Shown here: one piece after another, positions 9,613 through 17,141 of the stretch
Numbering within the stretch: position 1 is the first letter of the stretch
How the letters are laid out: each line of letters begins with the position of its first letter
Source of the DNA: an uncultured Gammaproteobacteria bacterium
Lineage (GTDB): Bacteria; Pseudomonadota; Gammaproteobacteria; Steroidobacterales; Foliamicaceae
NCBI GenBank assembly: GCA_951828235.1
Contig: OX639965.1
Coordinates: 1,075,191 to 1,139,190, forward strand
Direction: 5' to 3'
Length of the DNA stretch: 64,000 bases
The notes under the pieces: generated by a model
The model's database searches: none
What the model saw: only the letters and a program-made list of their open reading frames with translations
Told to the model about the DNA's origin: nothing
Made by a program: the position numbers and the translations under genes

Positions 9613-10266
9613 ATGGCGAACCTGATAACGCTGAGCCGCCTCGTGCTGTTGCTCGTGGTGGTGGCCATCGCTTACCGGCCTGTTTCCGCCATGCAGTTAT
9701 GGATATGGCCGGTGCTCAGCCTGGTGTTCATTTCCGACGGACTGGACGGCTGGGTTGCCCGGCGCAGGGGCGAGGAAAGCCTTTTCGGGGCGCTGTTCGA
9801 TATCGCCGTCGACCGCATCGTGGAACTTACGCTGTGGATCGTGCTCGCGGACCTGGACCTGATACCCATCTGGATCCCTATCGTGTTTGTGGTGCGCGGC
9901 GTCCTGGTCGACGCCATCCGGGCCAGCCAGGTACAGGCCGACCGGCGCGGCCCGTTTGCGCTGCTCAACTCGCCTGTGGCCCGCTGGCTGGTGGCCGGAC
10001 GCTTCATGCGCGGCTTCTATGCCACGATCAAGGCTTTCGCATTTGTGGGACTGTTCCTGATCAATCCGTTGCCGCTCGCGGTGGAAGCGCTGCTTCCGTC
10101 GCTGACGGACTTCTGGGCGCCGCTGCAACCTGGCTTTGAGCTGCTGGTCATGGCGCTTGCCTACCTGGCGGTTGCGCTGTGCTTGCTTCGCGGGTTGCCG
10201 GTTGTCGTGGAATTTCTCGCCGAAGAACGCCGGTCCCTGTTCATCCGCTCGCGCCCCGGAAAATGA
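9613..10266 (+). CDS. CDP-alcohol phosphatidyltransferase family protein
   Basis: Integral-membrane enzyme that transfers a phosphatidyl (or similar) group from a CDP-activated lipid to an alcohol. The 217-residue protein has the full family signature DGxxDGxxAR-x8-GxxxDxxxD, seen as SDGLDGWVARRRGEESLFG with ALFDIAVD following, plus several membrane helices. The substrate is uncertain: it lacks the close similarity to PgsA or PssA needed to name it, and it lies beside a HAD phosphatase that could remove a phosphate from its product, as PgpA/B do after PgsA. Its stop overlaps the next ATG (ATGA), so the two are translationally coupled. Confidence 0.82.
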   Translation: MANLITLSRLVLLLVVVAIAYRPVSAMQLWIWPVLSLVFISDGLDGWVARRRGEESLFGALFDIAVDRIVELTLWIVLADLDLIPIWIPIVFVVRGVLVDAIRASQVQADRRGPFALLNSPVARWLVAGRFMRGFYATIKAFAFVGLFLINPLPLAVEALLPSLTDFWAPLQPGFELLVMALAYLAVALCLLRGLPVVVEFLAEERRSLFIRSRPGK

Positions 10267-10955
10267 TTCCTTCACAGCACACCAGGCTCGCGCTATTCGA
10301 TATCGACGGCACCCTGCTGAAGGAACCCAGCAGCGAAAAGCGATTCATGCTCTGGCTGTTCCTCAAGGGGCGCATCGGCCCGGCAAGGCTGCTGGCCTAC
10401 GCTCTATTCTCCCTGCGCTACCTTCCCCGCTTTGGGCTGGATGTGTTCGCCAAGAACAAGTCGCTGCTGTGGCGGCGCTCGGCACGCAGCGCGGAATCGC
10501 TGGCGTGCGAATGGGCGGCGCAGGGGCTGGACAAGGCCCTAAATCGGTCTTGCCTGGAACGATTGCGGGACCACCATGAACGAGGCGACCTTGTCGTTCT
10601 GCTGTCGGGAACGCCGGACTTTCTCGCCGCTGCAATCGCCGAAAGACTTGGCGTGGGCCACGCTGTCGGCACCCGCTGTGCGGTAGGCGGGGGCCGCTAC
10701 AGCTTCGCTCCGCCGACCGTGCATCGCGTGGGCGAGGCCAAGCTTGCTTCGGCGCAGGCCCTTTGCGCGCAGTTCGGCACCAGCCTGGAAAATACCGCCG
10801 CCTACGGAAATTCCCTGAGCGATCTGCCCCTGCTGGAAGCCTGCGGCGTTCCGGTCGCTGTCAATCCGGATCCGGCGCTGGCGTCCATCGCCGGCGAGAA
10901 AGGCTGGGAAATCTTCGGCTCGCGGACCGGCAGGCGCGTTCGTGCTTCGGCTTAG
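10263..10955 (+). CDS. HAD-superfamily (subclass IB) phosphatase
   Basis: Phosphohydrolase of 230 residues. Motif I is FDIDGTLL (nucleophile and acid Asp), motif II is VVLLSGTPDFL, and the C-terminal motif AYGNSLSDLPLLEACG supplies the Mg-binding acids. The helical cap between motifs I and II places it in the IB group with SerB-like and lysophospholipid-type phosphatases. ATGA overlap with the CDP-alcohol phosphotransferase gene suggests it dephosphorylates a phospholipid or headgroup intermediate, but the substrate is unknown. The start at 10263 is preferred over an upstream codon because it begins just before motif I and couples to the preceding stop. It overlaps dacB by 14 bp. Confidence 0.8.
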   Translation: MIPSQHTRLALFDIDGTLLKEPSSEKRFMLWLFLKGRIGPARLLAYALFSLRYLPRFGLDVFAKNKSLLWRRSARSAESLACEWAAQGLDKALNRSCLERLRDHHERGDLVVLLSGTPDFLAAAIAERLGVGHAVGTRCAVGGGRYSFAPPTVHRVGEAKLASAQALCAQFGTSLENTAAYGNSLSDLPLLEACGVPVAVNPDPALASIAGEKGWEIFGSRTGRRVRASA

Positions 10956-12375
10956 GCCCGCGGCCCGCGCGCTGCTGGCAGGCGCGTTGCTTTGCTGTGC
11001 GCCGGCAGTGTTTGCGCAGGACGGACTACCGGCCGCGGTCAACCGGGTCCTCGCGCACTACGGCATCCCGCGCGAGAACTATTCCGTGTGGGTCGGCGAC
11101 GTCCGCGAGGATGAACCGCTGCTGAGCCACCGCGCGGACATCCCCAGAAAGCCTGCGTCGGTGATCAAGGTGCTGACCGGCTGGCTGGTGCTGGAGGGGT
11201 TGGGCCCGGAGTACCGCTGGGTCACGCACGTGTTCCTCGGTGGCGAACTGCGCAACGGCGTGCTTGACGGGCCCCTGATTCTCGAGGGCCGCGGAGACCC
11301 GCGACTGGTCGTGGAGCGCGTGTGGCTGCTGCAGCAAATGCTGAGACAAAAGGGCCTGCGGCGCATCAACGGCACGCTGGTGCTCGACGACCGATGGCTG
11401 CCGGCCGATGATGCTCCGGTGACCGGTTTTGAGGCCGACCGACACCGCTCCTTCAGCGCTTCGCCCTATGCGCTGATGATGAACTTTCAGGCAATTCGGG
11501 TAATCGTCCAGCCGGACCAGGCAAGAGGCCTTGTCCGTGCCCGTCTGGATCCCCCGCTGCCGGGGCTGGAACTGGCCAATCGGCTTCGGCTCGGCAGCGG
11601 AAGATGCGGCGGCTTTCAGCGGGGCGTAGCGGTGCGCATCACCGGCGAAGGCGACAGCCGTGTGGAGCTTGACGGCTCCTACAGCCGCCGCTGCAACAGC
11701 TATTCGATTTCGCGGCGGGCGCTCACCGGCCCGGCCTATGCCTACGGGCTGTTCGCGACCCTGTGGCGGGAAGGCGGCGGCGAGCTCTCGGGTGGCTATC
11801 GCCTGGGCAGCGCGCCGGACGGTGCGGAGCCCTGGCTGGAATTCAAGTCCGAGTTTGCGTTCCAGGCAGTGCGTTTCATGAACAAGCACAGCAACAACGT
11901 CATGGCGCGGCTGCTGCTGCTGACGCTGGGCGCGGAGATGTTCGGGCCGCCGGCAACGCTGGACAAGGCGCGCCGTGCGGCCGGCGAGGTCCTGCGGCGT
12001 GAAGGCCTGGAGCTTTCCAGCCTGGTCCTGGACAACGGCTCCGGCCTGTCGCGCATTTCCCGCATATCCGCTGCCGACCTCGGCCGCTTGCTGGTGCATG
12101 CGGGGCGCGGCCCCCGCTTCGCCGAACTTGCGGCCTCGCTTCCCATCGCCGGACGCGACGGCACCCTGACCAGGACCTACAGGAACCTGCCGTTCGGCGG
12201 CCGGGCGCACATCAAGACCGGGAGCCTCACCGGCGTGTCCGCAATCGCCGGTTTTGTCCTCTCCGACAGCGGCCGCAGGCTGGCCGTCGCGGCGCTGCTG
12301 GAACACCCGTTGGCGGCCAAGGGCCCGGGCGAGGAAGCGCACGGTCAACTTTTGACATCGCTGGCCGGCCGTTGA
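10942..12375 (+). CDS. dacB: D-alanyl-D-alanine carboxypeptidase/endopeptidase (PBP4, peptidase S13)
   Basis: Periplasmic penicillin-binding protein that trims D-Ala or cuts 4-3 crosslinks in peptidoglycan. It has 477 residues, GTG start, and a signal peptide (AARALLAGALLCCAPAVFAQ). Active-site motifs are SVIK (S73, K76), SNN in KHSNNVMAR, and KTG in HIKTGSLTG. The large insertion between the first two motifs is typical of the S13 family. The gene begins inside the 3' end of the HAD gene. Its own 3' end contains the -35 box of the glnK promoter. Confidence 0.93.
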   Translation: MLRLRPAARALLAGALLCCAPAVFAQDGLPAAVNRVLAHYGIPRENYSVWVGDVREDEPLLSHRADIPRKPASVIKVLTGWLVLEGLGPEYRWVTHVFLGGELRNGVLDGPLILEGRGDPRLVVERVWLLQQMLRQKGLRRINGTLVLDDRWLPADDAPVTGFEADRHRSFSASPYALMMNFQAIRVIVQPDQARGLVRARLDPPLPGLELANRLRLGSGRCGGFQRGVAVRITGEGDSRVELDGSYSRRCNSYSISRRALTGPAYAYGLFATLWREGGGELSGGYRLGSAPDGAEPWLEFKSEFAFQAVRFMNKHSNNVMARLLLLTLGAEMFGPPATLDKARRAAGEVLRREGLELSSLVLDNGSGLSRISRISAADLGRLLVHAGRGPRFAELAASLPIAGRDGTLTRTYRNLPFGGRAHIKTGSLTGVSAIAGFVLSDSGRRLAVAALLEHPLAAKGPGEEAHGQLLTSLAGR

Positions 12376-12381
12376 TAGAAT
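12352..12381 (+). promoter_or_regulatory. strong sigma-70-type promoter for glnK-amtB
   Basis: TTGACA at 12352-12357 and TAGAAT at 12376-12381 with an 18-bp spacer, 48 bp before the glnK ATG. The -35 lies inside dacB and the -10 overlaps its stop. No sigma-54 GG-N10-GC element was spotted in the short upstream region, which differs from enteric glnK-amtB. Confidence 0.7.
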
Positions 12382-12428
12382 CCGCGCCCGGCAATTCACT
12401 GCCGCGGCAGGCCAAAAGGAAGGCTTCA

Positions 12429-12767
12429 ATGAAACTAGTAATGGCCATCATCAAGCCGTTTCGGCTGGATCATGTACGCAACACGTTGTCCGACCTGGGG
12501 ATCAACGGCATGACCGTATCCGAGGTGCAGGGTTTCGGGCGACAACGTGGCCATACTGAACTGTATCGGGGCGCCGAATACATGGTGGATTTCATTCCCA
12601 AGACCAAGGTCGAGGTGGCATGCACCGACGAGCTGGCCGAGCGGGTAGTGGAGGCCATCATGGACTCTGGAAAGACCGGCAAGGTGGGAGACGGCAAAGT
12701 CTTCGTGCTGGATCTTGAGGAGGCCTACCGGGTCCGCACCGGGGAGAGTGGTGATTCGGCGCTGTAG
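12429..12767 (+). CDS. glnK: nitrogen regulatory protein P-II (GlnK/GlnB)
   Basis: Trimeric signal protein that senses ATP/ADP and 2-oxoglutarate and controls AmtB, GlnE and NtrB. It has 112 residues, the standard length. The T-loop contains the uridylylation site Tyr51 in GHTELYRGAEY, and the B and C loops are present (TGKVGDGKVFV, RVRTGE). Linkage to amtB identifies it as the GlnK type. Shine-Dalgarno AAGGAAGG precedes ATG 12429. The terminal segment of glnA lies at the far end of this window, but the two loci are 50 kb apart. Confidence 0.96.
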   Translation: MKLVMAIIKPFRLDHVRNTLSDLGINGMTVSEVQGFGRQRGHTELYRGAEYMVDFIPKTKVEVACTDELAERVVEAIMDSGKTGKVGDGKVFVLDLEEAYRVRTGESGDSAL

Positions 12768-12807
12768 CGGGCGCAGCATACCGGGACCCCGGCGGGCAGC
12801 CGGCGTG

Positions 12808-12823
12808 TCCCTTCAAAAGGGGA
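12808..12823 (+). promoter_or_regulatory. small hairpin covering the amtB Shine-Dalgarno
   Basis: TCCCTT pairs with AGGGGA around a CAAA loop (six pairs, one of them G-U). The right strand is the amtB ribosome-binding site AAAAGGGG. It could moderate amtB translation; the stem is short and this is inference. Confidence 0.3.
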
Positions 12824-12831
12824 ATTTTTCT

Positions 12832-14115
12832 ATGAAGAGAGCGATATTGATCGCTGTGGCGGGGTTGCTGGTGTCGGGAATGGCGAGCGCCGATACGCTG
12901 GACAAGGCCGACACCGCGTGGTTGCTGACTTCCACGGCCCTGGTCCTGTTCATGACGCTGCCGGGGCTGGCATTGTTTTACGGCGGTCTGGTGGGCCGCC
13001 GCAACGTGTTGTCGGTGCTCATGCAATGTTTCACGATCGCCGGCATCGTGACCTTCCTTTGGGTCATCGTGCAATACAGCCTGGCGTTCAGCAACGGCGG
13101 CGCCCTGAATCAATGGGTGGGAGGCTTCGGCAGCGCGTTTCTTGCCGGAGTGACCGTCGATTCGCTCAGCGGCACCGCGCCGGAAACAATCTTTATTGCT
13201 TTCCAGCTGACCTTCGCCATCATCACCTGCGCCCTTATTGTGGGCGGGTTTGCCGAGCGCATGCGGTTTTCCGCGATGGTCCTGTTCTCGGTGCTGTGGT
13301 CGCTGCTCGTCTACGCCCCGGTTTGTCACTGGGTGTGGGGCGGCGGCTGGCTGGCCGACATGGGTTTCCTAGACTTCGCCGGCGGCGCGGTGGTGCACCT
13401 GACCGCGGGCGTGGCTGCGCTGGTGGCCGCCATGGTGCTGGGTCCGCGCACGGGCTTTCCGCAAAAGCCCATGCCGCCGCATAGCCTGCCGCTGACGGTG
13501 GCCGGCGCCGGCATGCTGTGGGTCGGCTGGTTCGGCTTCAACGGGGGCAGCGCGCTGGCGGCGGACGGCGCCGCGGCGATGGCTCTGTTGGTCACCCACG
13601 TCGGCGCATCGGCAGGCGCCATGGGCTGGATGGCGATGGAGTGGATCAAGTTCGGCAAGCCCAGCGTGCTGGGTGTGGTGACCGGCATGGTCGCCGGCCT
13701 CGGCACAATTACGCCGGCCTCCGGTTTCGTCGGGCCGATAGGCGCGCTGATCATCGGCCTGGCGGCAGGCGTGGTGTGCTTCTACGCGACGCGCATCATC
13801 AAGCGCGTACTGGTGATCGACGATTCCCTGGACGTGTTCCCGGTTCACGGAGTGGGCGGGTCCCTGGGGCTGCTGCTCTGCGCCGTGTTCGTAAGCGCGG
13901 GACTGGGCGGAATGGGCTATGCGGACGGCATGGGCATGGGTTCGCAGCTTGGCGTACAGGCCGTGGGGCTGCTGGCCACCGCTGCCTGGACGGCCCTGGC
14001 CACATGGGTCATCCTCAAGGTCGTCGGACTCATCACGCCGTTGCGCGTAAGCGAGGAAGACGAAATCGAGGGCCTGGACCTCACCCAGCACGAGGAGCGC
14101 GGCTACAGCCGCTAA
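12832..14115 (+). CDS. amtB: ammonium transporter AmtB
   Basis: Inner-membrane trimeric ammonium channel of 427 residues. It has a cleaved signal (LIAVAGLLVSGMASADTL) and eleven hydrophobic helices. The first twin His of the pore is in APVCHWVWGGGW and the second in DVFPVHGVGGSLG. The gating and substrate region FYGGLVGRRNVLS and family block GGFAERMRF are intact. It is co-transcribed with glnK, whose product docks on the cytoplasmic face to close the channel. The start at 12832 follows a clear AAAAGGGG site. Hairpin element B begins 42 bp after the stop. Confidence 0.96.
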   Translation: MKRAILIAVAGLLVSGMASADTLDKADTAWLLTSTALVLFMTLPGLALFYGGLVGRRNVLSVLMQCFTIAGIVTFLWVIVQYSLAFSNGGALNQWVGGFGSAFLAGVTVDSLSGTAPETIFIAFQLTFAIITCALIVGGFAERMRFSAMVLFSVLWSLLVYAPVCHWVWGGGWLADMGFLDFAGGAVVHLTAGVAALVAAMVLGPRTGFPQKPMPPHSLPLTVAGAGMLWVGWFGFNGGSALAADGAAAMALLVTHVGASAGAMGWMAMEWIKFGKPSVLGVVTGMVAGLGTITPASGFVGPIGALIIGLAAGVVCFYATRIIKRVLVIDDSLDVFPVHGVGGSLGLLLCAVFVSAGLGGMGYADGMGMGSQLGVQAVGLLATAAWTALATWVILKVVGLITPLRVSEEDEIEGLDLTQHEERGYSR

Positions 14116-14156
14116 TCCGCTTTCCGCTGCTGCGGGTTGAGTCTTGCCGATCCTTC

Positions 14157-14260
14157 CCTGTCCTCTGTCCCTTCCTGTGTGGAGACGCATGAACCCATCC
14201 ATGGGGCTCGGCGGCGACTCCTGTCGCCGACGCTCCACACAGGAAGGGACAGAGGACAGG
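14157..14260. repeat. dispersed hairpin element, copy B (28-bp perfect arms)
   Basis: The left arm 14157-14184 (CCTGTCCTCTGTCCC...) is the exact reverse complement of 14233-14260. The 48-base loop holds GACGCATGAACCCATCC-type core sequence shared with copy D1, and a small internal hairpin (GGCGAC, TCCT, GTCGCC). It lies between amtB and msrP, both on the plus strand. It could act as an amtB terminator or mRNA-stabilising structure. Confidence 0.85.
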
Positions 14261-14274
14261 CCTTCAGGCTGCGG

Positions 14275-14280
14275 TAGTAT
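14275..14280 (+). promoter_or_regulatory. candidate -10 for leaderless msrP transcription
   Basis: TAGTAT ends six bases before ATG 14287, with no Shine-Dalgarno in between (TGCAGC). It has the same spacing as the boxes before msrB and the CDP-alcohol phosphotransferase gene. Confidence 0.35.
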
Positions 14281-14286
14281 TGCAGC

Positions 14287-15255
14287 ATGCTGATCCGTAA
14301 ACCTGCTGACATCCCAACCTCGGAAATAACCTCCGAAAGTACCTACTTGAATCGCCGTTCCGTTATCGCCGGGCTCGCCGCAACGGGCCTTGTGGGCACG
14401 TCACGCGCAGCGCCCGATCACCTCGAGACCGGCACGGCCCAGAAGGAATTGCCCGGCGTAACGTCCGGGCCGTTCAGCACGGACGAACCGCCGAACAGCT
14501 ACGAGGACATCACCACGTACAACAACTACTACGAATTCGGGACCGGCAAGGACGACCCGCACCGTAATTCCGGAGCCTTCAGGCCCGAACCGTGGACCGT
14601 TCGGGTGGAGGGTGAAGCGGAAGTAACCGGAGAATTCGACGTGGAGGGCCTGCTGTCCGGCGTCGGGCTCGAAGAGCGCGTTTACCGGATGCGCTGCGTC
14701 GAAGCCTGGTCGATGATCATTCCCTGGGTGGGCGTGCCGCTGGGCGAAGTGCTCAAGCGTTTCCGCCCGACGTCCCGAGCGAAGTACGTCGCGTTCCAGA
14801 CGGTATTTCGTCCCGATGAAATGCCGGGGCAGCGGCGGCGGGTGCTCCGTTGGCCCTACGTCGAGGGACTGACGATGGAAGAAGCGACCAATCCCCTGAC
14901 TCTGCTGGCGGTCGGCGTGTACGGCGTCACCCTGCCGAACCAGAACGGCGCGCCCCTGCGCCTCATCGTGCCGTGGAAGTACGGATTCAAGGGCATCAAG
15001 TCCATCGTAAGCATCCGTCTGCAGGAGAGCCCCCCGTCCACCAGCTGGAATATCGCCGCGCCCCGGGAATACGGTTTCTACGCCAACGTCAACCCGGAGG
15101 TGGACCACCCCCGCTGGAGCCAGGCCACGGAACGGCGCATCGGCTCGGGTTTTTCCGGGCTGTTCGCCCGCCGAATCCCCACGCAGATGTTCAATGGGTA
15201 CGGCGAGCAGGTGGCGCAGCTGTATTCCGGCCTGGATCTGCGCCGCAACTACTGA
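14287..15255 (+). CDS. msrP: periplasmic methionine sulfoxide reductase, molybdopterin subunit MsrP
   Basis: Periplasmic Mo-cofactor enzyme (formerly YedY) that repairs both R and S methionine sulfoxide in envelope proteins, taking electrons from MsrQ. It has 322 residues and a Tat signal with the twin Arg in [16 protein letters not shown]. The Mo-ligand Cys is in [11 protein letters not shown] (C137), and conserved blocks [12 protein letters not shown] and [14 protein letters not shown] are present. Export folded by the Tat system is expected. msrQ starts 36 bp downstream. Confidence 0.96.
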   Translation: MLIRKPADIPTSEITSESTYLNRRSVIAGLAATGLVGTSRAAPDHLETGTAQKELPGVTSGPFSTDEPPNSYEDITTYNNYYEFGTGKDDPHRNSGAFRPEPWTVRVEGEAEVTGEFDVEGLLSGVGLEERVYRMRCVEAWSMIIPWVGVPLGEVLKRFRPTSRAKYVAFQTVFRPDEMPGQRRRVLRWPYVEGLTMEEATNPLTLLAVGVYGVTLPNQNGAPLRLIVPWKYGFKGIKSIVSIRLQESPPSTSWNIAAPREYGFYANVNPEVDHPRWSQATERRIGSGFSGLFARRIPTQMFNGYGEQVAQLYSGLDLRRNY

Positions 15256-15291
15256 TCCTCCAACTGCAAGCGCCTGCCGGGCTGCGATGAA

Positions 15292-15897
15292 ATGAACACG
15301 CGGGTCTACAAGCCGCTGCTGTTTGCCGCCTGCCTGGCGCCCGTGATCTGGCTCGTGCTGCGCATAGCTGGAGTCCTCCAGCCGGGCCTGGGCGCTAACC
15401 CCGCCGAGGAAATTCAGGACGAACTCGGCGTCTGGGCGTTGCGCCTCTTGCTGGCGACTCTGTGCGTCACGCCGGCTGCGCGCCTGCTCAAGAAGCCGCG
15501 GCTTTACCGTTTCCGCCGGATGCTGGGGCTTTATGCCTTCTTCTATTGCATGCTGCACCCGCTGGCGTACTTCTTGCTGGATCTGCAGCTGGATTTTGCC
15601 CACCTGGGTGAGGACCTGCTGGCACGAACCTTCATCACTGTCGGGATGGGGGCGGTGCTGTTGCTGATCCCGCTGGCGATCACCTCCACCAGGGGCTGGC
15701 AGCGACGCCTGGGCCGGCGCTGGAACCGGCTGCACCGACTGATTTACCCGGCCGCGGTCCTCGCCTGCTGGCATTTCTACTGGCAGGTCAAGGCCGACAC
15801 GGCCGAGCCGCTGCTATATTGCGCCATTCTCGCCCTGCTTCTGGGCATACGCTTTTGGTGGTCGCCCCTCAGGGGCCGGCTGTTCCGGGGAGGATAA
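15292..15897 (+). CDS. msrQ: MsrQ, heme b membrane subunit for MsrP
   Basis: Inner-membrane heme protein of the ferric-reductase-like family that passes electrons from the quinone pool or flavin reductase to MsrP. It has 201 residues with about six hydrophobic helices. Histidines suited to heme ligation are in FYCMLHPLAYF, LHRLIYP and LACWHFYWQVK. The order msrP-msrQ is canonical. The MFS gene starts 2 bp after its stop, so transcription may continue into it. Confidence 0.93.
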   Translation: MNTRVYKPLLFAACLAPVIWLVLRIAGVLQPGLGANPAEEIQDELGVWALRLLLATLCVTPAARLLKKPRLYRFRRMLGLYAFFYCMLHPLAYFLLDLQLDFAHLGEDLLARTFITVGMGAVLLLIPLAITSTRGWQRRLGRRWNRLHRLIYPAAVLACWHFYWQVKADTAEPLLYCAILALLLGIRFWWSPLRGRLFRGG

Positions 15898-15899
15898 CA

Positions 15900-17141
15900 A
15901 TGCAAGAAGTCTCTACGCGCGGCCGGATTTTCTACGGCTGGTGGTTGCTCGTCGGCCTGTTTCTCATATACGCCGCGTCGAACGGCATCCTCCTCAACAC
16001 GATGCCGCGAATCTTCCCGAACCTGGCGACCGAGTTCGGCTGGACCAACGAGCAGGTCACGCGGCCGGCCAACATGTTCTTCGCGCTCGTTGCCTTCCTG
16101 AATCCGGTCGCCGGATGGCTGCTGGACCGTTATTCCATACGCCGTCTGATGCTGATCGGCACCCTGGGCATAACCCTTGTGCTGGCCCTGTTCCCCATGG
16201 TGGAGGAGCTTTGGCAGCTCATGGCGCTCTACGTGCTGTTTGCATTCTCACTCTCGCTGGCGGGCCTGAGCCCCAGCCTGATGCTGCTGTCGCGCTGGTT
16301 CGTCCGTTACCGCGGCCTGGCGTTCGGCATTCTGATGATGGCCTCCAGCGTGGGCGGCGCCGCCTTCCCCTGGCTGGTCAATTACTTCCTGCCCGACTGG
16401 CGGCTGGCGGTCTGGGTGCTGGCGGTGCTTGGCGGAGCCATGATGATCCTGCCCACCCTTTTCCTGGTACGGAATTATCCCGCCGACAAGGGGCTGGCCG
16501 CGGATGGCGTGGCCGACCCCGAGCCGGAAACGCGTCCGGCGCCCGATCCGTTCGGGACGGTGCTGATGAACCTGCTTCGTTCGCCGGTGTTCTACCTGCT
16601 GGCGTTCGCCACCGGCACGCTCTGGTTCTGCATCGTGGCCATGCTCAACAATCAGGCGCTTTTCTTCCGCAAGGAGCTGCTGCTCGGCGACACGAGCACC
16701 ACGGGGATCTACAGCAGTTTCTTTTTCGCGGCCGTCGTCGGGAAGGTGCTGTTCGGCTACCTGGCGGACAAGTTCGACAAGCTGAAGGTCATGATGGCCA
16801 GCGTGCTGAACCTCGCAATCGGACTGGCGCTGCTGTTTTTCGCGGTCCCCGGCGAGGTCACCTGGCCGCTTGCCTACGCCATCGTTTACGGCGTGGGATA
16901 CGCCGGCGCGTTCACCATGATTCAACTTATGATCGCCGAGTACTACGCCGGGCGAAACTATGGCGTGTACTTAGGCATCTTCCTCCTGATCGACTCCCTC
17001 GCAGGTTCCATCGGCGGGGTCTTTCTGGCCTGGTCCGCCGACACTTTCGCATCTTTCACCATCGGCTTTACCGTAATGATGGTGCTCTGCGCCATCGCGG
17101 TGGCGTGCGTGTTCGTCCTCATGCGGCGACAAAAGGCATGA
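15900..17141 (+). CDS. MFS transporter, oxalate/formate-antiporter or MCT-like
   Basis: Twelve-helix major facilitator protein of 413 residues. The N-terminus (GRIFYGWWLLVGLFLIYA) and the AGWLLDRYSIRRLML segment, a form of the GxxxDRxxRR loop-2 motif, resemble monocarboxylate-type MFS carriers. The second half has a matching loop (GYLADKFDKLK). The substrate is unknown, with organic acids most likely by family. The stop overlaps the ATG of a TRAP-type binding lipoprotein (ATGA), an odd pairing because TRAP binding proteins normally work with DctQM membrane subunits, which are absent here. Confidence 0.85.
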   Translation: MQEVSTRGRIFYGWWLLVGLFLIYAASNGILLNTMPRIFPNLATEFGWTNEQVTRPANMFFALVAFLNPVAGWLLDRYSIRRLMLIGTLGITLVLALFPMVEELWQLMALYVLFAFSLSLAGLSPSLMLLSRWFVRYRGLAFGILMMASSVGGAAFPWLVNYFLPDWRLAVWVLAVLGGAMMILPTLFLVRNYPADKGLAADGVADPEPETRPAPDPFGTVLMNLLRSPVFYLLAFATGTLWFCIVAMLNNQALFFRKELLLGDTSTTGIYSSFFFAAVVGKVLFGYLADKFDKLKVMMASVLNLAIGLALLFFAVPGEVTWPLAYAIVYGVGYAGAFTMIQLMIAEYYAGRNYGVYLGIFLLIDSLAGSIGGVFLAWSADTFASFTIGFTVMMVLCAIAVACVFVLMRRQKA

